Assembly (NCBI GenBank): GCA_028711675.1
Contig: JAQTRT010000025.1
Coordinates: 1 to 17,682, forward strand
Length of the DNA: 17,682 bases
Direction: 5' to 3'
From: a bacterium
Lineage (GTDB): Bacteria > Spirochaetota > JAHITG01
Numbering within the stretch: the stretch's first letter is position 1; every line of letters starts with the position of its first letter. This document shows positions 16,301-17,682 of this stretch, one piece after another. The position numbers were made by a program, and so were the translations under genes. The notes under the pieces are model-generated. The model saw only the letters and a list, made by a program, of their open reading frames with translations. It made no database searches and was not told the origin of the DNA.

Positions 16301-17682
16301 CACATAATTGTTATCAACGCCCTCGCCGTTGAGGTTTATCCCGCTCGAGTAGTTTGAACAGAACGTGTTCCTGGCCAGCACGTTGCTGACGGCGCTTCCC
16401 ACCAGGTTGATGCCGTTGAGGACGTTTCCCCTGATCTGGTTCAGCCTGACCACGTTCCTGTCCCCGTTGTTGATGGAGATACCGATGTCCTGAATGCTCC
16501 CCCCTCTTATGATATTGGTAATAACATAATTATTGTCAGCCAGGTCGGAATTGATATAAATCCCGTTCGACTGGTTGGACCGGATGATGTTGTTCATGAT
16601 CCAGTTGTTCGTGGCCTGGCCGCGCAGGATGATGCCGTTGGTAAAGCGCGAGACCACGAGACGTGTGATCAAGACGCTGCTGGCATTGGTGATCTTGATG
16701 CCGAAATTGCTGGCAGAGGAACCGTACAGGAGCGGCATGGTATTGGAGAGCGCGGTGAACACCATGAACCCGGTGTTCCTGTTCGAGGCGATGGTCACCC
16801 TTTCGGCGTACGCCCCCGGGAACACATAGGTAGTGGCAGACGTCACTCCGGGAGCCATGCGGTTCGCGGCGCGCTGGATGGTGTGGAACGGATACAGGAA
16901 CGAGCCGTTGTTGATGGTATCATTACCGGAATTGTCATCCACAAAGAACGGTCCGTTCCAGGCAGGCATGGTCATTACACCGGCCTGAACCGAATACCAG
17001 GATTCATTGGTATAAACTGTTCCGGAACCATCTGCATCATCCAGGGCTGTGATATGATAGTAATAATTAGTCCCTAAGGATACGGTACTGTCGATGAAAT
17101 TAGTCGTATTCACGTTCGCGAACTGTGTAATGACAGAAGACAGGCTCAGGTTCGTTGTTCCCTCGGTCGTGGAGCGATACACGAAATATCTGATAAAGTC
17201 TGAGGTATCGGCAGGTTTAATCCACGAGATCTTGACATTCATACCATTGGTCATATAAGCCGTGACTTTTGTGATAGCCGGCAGCCTGCCGGTATCTGCG
17301 CCCGGCGTGATGTCGAACGGCCCGAAGAGCCGGTATGCTGTGAAATTGGAATACCCGCCGTTGTTGGAGATCTTGCTGGCTATAGCCGAAGCGACCGTGG
17401 TGCCGAACCAGTTGTTGGTGACCTTGACAAAGGAACCGCTCTGATTGACAAAGGATACGGCCGCATTAGTCTGCAGGTTATTCCTGCTGAAATCCAGGAA
17501 AGAGCCTGTGACAAGCCGGACACCGACCTGGTTATTGGTGATCGTATTCAGTAAGACAGAGGATATTGAGTCATCCAGTATGATACCTGAAAGGTTGCCC
17601 GTGAGACGGTTCCTGCTCACGACCGTATTCGTGGAATCCGAAAGGATGATGGCATTGGACTGGTTATTGTAGATATTATTAT
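13382..17682 (-). CDS. Very large secreted beta-helix protein, 3'-complete, N-terminus beyond the right edge
   Basis: The frame is open from the right edge (first full codon at 17680) to TGA at 13382, so at least 1432 residues are present; the GTG at 17620 is internal, not a start. Order from the edge: end of one beta-helix; NNWFGTT (about 17403-17417), PYRLFG, DITPGADT; FN3-like domain (about 17280-16965); a new entry segment FFVDDNSGNDTINNGSFLYP (about 16955-16900), typical of DUF1565-type beta-helix starts; a very long beta-helix (about 16880-14240, perhaps 35-40 turns) with repeated GIYL/GIYF/GIWI and N-x-I-Y-x-N; a second NNWFGTT (about 14185-14203), PYRLFG, DITPGADT; a second FN3-like domain; and the terminal beta domain ending YRSRLRIRARAP. 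No catalytic signature is evident. The missing front probably carries a signal peptide like its paralogues. Role is probably extracellular; substrate unknown. Confidence 0.92.
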   Translation of the reverse strand, partial: NNIYNNQSNAIILSDSTNTVVSRNRLTGNLSGIILDDSISSVLLNTITNNQVGVRLVTGSFLDFSRNNLQTNAAVSFVNQSGSFVKVTNNWFGTTVASAIASKISNNGGYSNFTAYRLFGPFDITPGADTGRLPAITKVTAYMTNGMNVKISWIKPADTSDFIRYFVYRSTTEGTTNLSLSSVITQFANVNTTNFIDSTVSLGTNYYYHITALDDADGSGTVYTNESWYSVQAGVMTMPAWNGPFFVDDNSGNDTINNGSFLYPFHTIQRAANRMAPGVTSATTYVFPGAYAERVTIASNRNTGFMVFTALSNTMPLLYGSSASNFGIKITNASSVLITRLVVSRFTNGIILRGQATNNWIMNNIIRSNQSNGIYINSDLADNNYVITNIIRGGSIQDIGISINNGDRNVVRLNQIRGNVLNGINLVGSAVSNVLARNTFCSNYSSGINLNGEGVDNNYVMSNQAWGPDQTYGLYLWYGDNNVIGRNVFRNHGNYGIYAALTATGNYFSHNSVYSNYSFGIWIADIDADNNSLMTNYIWRNQSHGIYLYGPDYTTVRSNRIWQNQTWGIYFENNVHGSTIANSLIYSNETGGIYGGSDNSDENVILGNSIFGSNQNYGIYLADPDRNVIDGNRIYRNKICGISFSNTAQTNVISGNQIYSNSSAGIIFKGSTVSYNVISNNVIYGQNQFRGILLTNASGNYIRNANKIYDNAPYGIMLTGSSRSNVISSNQIYYSATGVYGIQMDVSGVKYNSVARNAIYGLPYGIYLRGGSKNYITNNNRIFRNTTCGIYLNGMVTNNYIAANQIYSNNVAGIYLNGNIVQKNVIRSNMLFGLSQRYGIWITNAAGTVVYNNRIYANSRYGVYLVGEAQSNSFLNNRIYQNGTNGIFINSDTADNTVVFSNNVWGQTQAQGIYIWDADSSVVRYNNVHNNNEGITIGGTTPNSNYLSHNSVYSNDGAGVTIFAVSGCYNYILTNYIWSDIQNTGIVIGWQVNNTVIRSNLIRNHQFTGIDLNEDAYHNTVTGNSIYSNDFKGISVNLSSATNNYICTNLVWGANQDYGIWLAGNKEQVIGNQVYNNQLHGIYLFGATNNTLTGNNVLGNPSGIYYDNSINNTVSFNSITNNSRAVTFASGTLGVFTKNNLQNNSVRAFTNNSGAFVKITNNWFGTTVASSIMSKVANNGGYSNFTPYRLFGRFDITPGADTERLPSVSWMTALSGVTSATLIWNKPADTSDFIRYFVYRSTTEGTTNLNLASVITQFADVNTTNFIDSTGSPGSNYYYHVTSLDGALTYTNESWYSVQSACAVGLYSVVATNTNLNYSMPLDTYSLTNICFVSNDGSLSCRITGQADDFTNAPNVWDVTNSSGFNRVTVEYTTNISSPSWTAVENQEQEFIIHSGLAVREKLYLYIRIHTPASSSGMGQYRSRLRIRARAP
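13792..14213 (-). repeat. Linker + FN3-like module, copy 1 of an in-gene duplication
   Basis: This stretch encodes NNWFGTT...DITPGADT plus the FN3-like domain (SDFIRYFVYRSTTEGTTNL is shared). It pairs with 16992-17425 in the same gene. In a 117-base stretch compared by eye there are about 15 differences, most at third codon positions. Confidence 0.8.
16992..17425 (-). repeat. Linker + FN3-like module, copy 2 of an in-gene duplication
   Basis: This is the partner of 13792-14213. The two copies flank the long central beta-helix, which would be lost by recombination between them. Boundaries are approximate; similarity fades outside the linker and FN3-like parts. Confidence 0.8.

Noticed and set aside
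14240..16880. CRISPR-like or tandem DNA repeat
   Set aside because: The periodicity is at protein level (beta-helix turns of about 23 residues) with divergent DNA; there are no identical direct repeats with spacers.

Overview
The window looks like a chromosomal piece of an uncultured, probably Gram-negative bacterium. All convincing genes lie on the minus strand, so transcription runs from right to left. No tRNA, rRNA, CRISPR array, transposase or phage gene is visible. The sequence alone does not fix the phylum. Clues are Asn/Ser-rich secreted beta-helix proteins, a C-terminal FlgD/T9SS-like domain of the kind common in Bacteroidetes-related and candidate phyla, canonical Shine-Dalgarno sites, and a GAPDH that resembles kinetoplastid glycosomal GAPDH.

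Left part (1-3533): a compact lower-glycolysis cluster, gap - pgk - tpiA, followed by the N-terminal third of a pgeF (YfiH/YlmD) gene that runs off the left edge. A consensus -35 box (TTGACA) with a TATATA -10 lies just upstream of gap. pgk and tpiA are separated by 2 bases. pgeF starts 57 bases after tpiA. These enzymes convert glyceraldehyde-3-phosphate/DHAP to 3-phosphoglycerate; PgeF is a cytoplasmic purine-nucleoside / peptidoglycan-editing factor.

Middle (3628-4411): a CvpA-family membrane protein gene, overlapped at its end by the SD of a 45-codon small ORF that I do not recognise. Upstream of cvpA is a 135-bp palindromic element with perfect 29-bp inverted arms, ending one base from the stop codon of the next gene.

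Right part (4413-17682): three consecutive paralogous genes for large secreted right-handed parallel beta-helix proteins of 2146, 657 and more than 1430 residues (the last is cut by the right edge). They share modules: a signal peptide, a helix-entry segment, long beta-helices of NosD/PbH1 type, a recurring linker (N-x-W-F-G-T-T, then PYRLFG, then DITPGADT), and an FN3-like beta-sandwich. The linker-plus-sandwich occurs five times. Two of the genes end in one shared C-terminal domain; the third instead has a long beta-rich tail, an Asp-rich calcium-type motif and a FlgD-like terminal domain. The 366-base gap between two of these genes holds a strong stem-loop element (11051-11128) and a TATAAT/SD/two-codon ORF arrangement. 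Function of the beta-helix proteins (adhesion, glycan binding or degradation, surface layer) cannot be decided from sequence.
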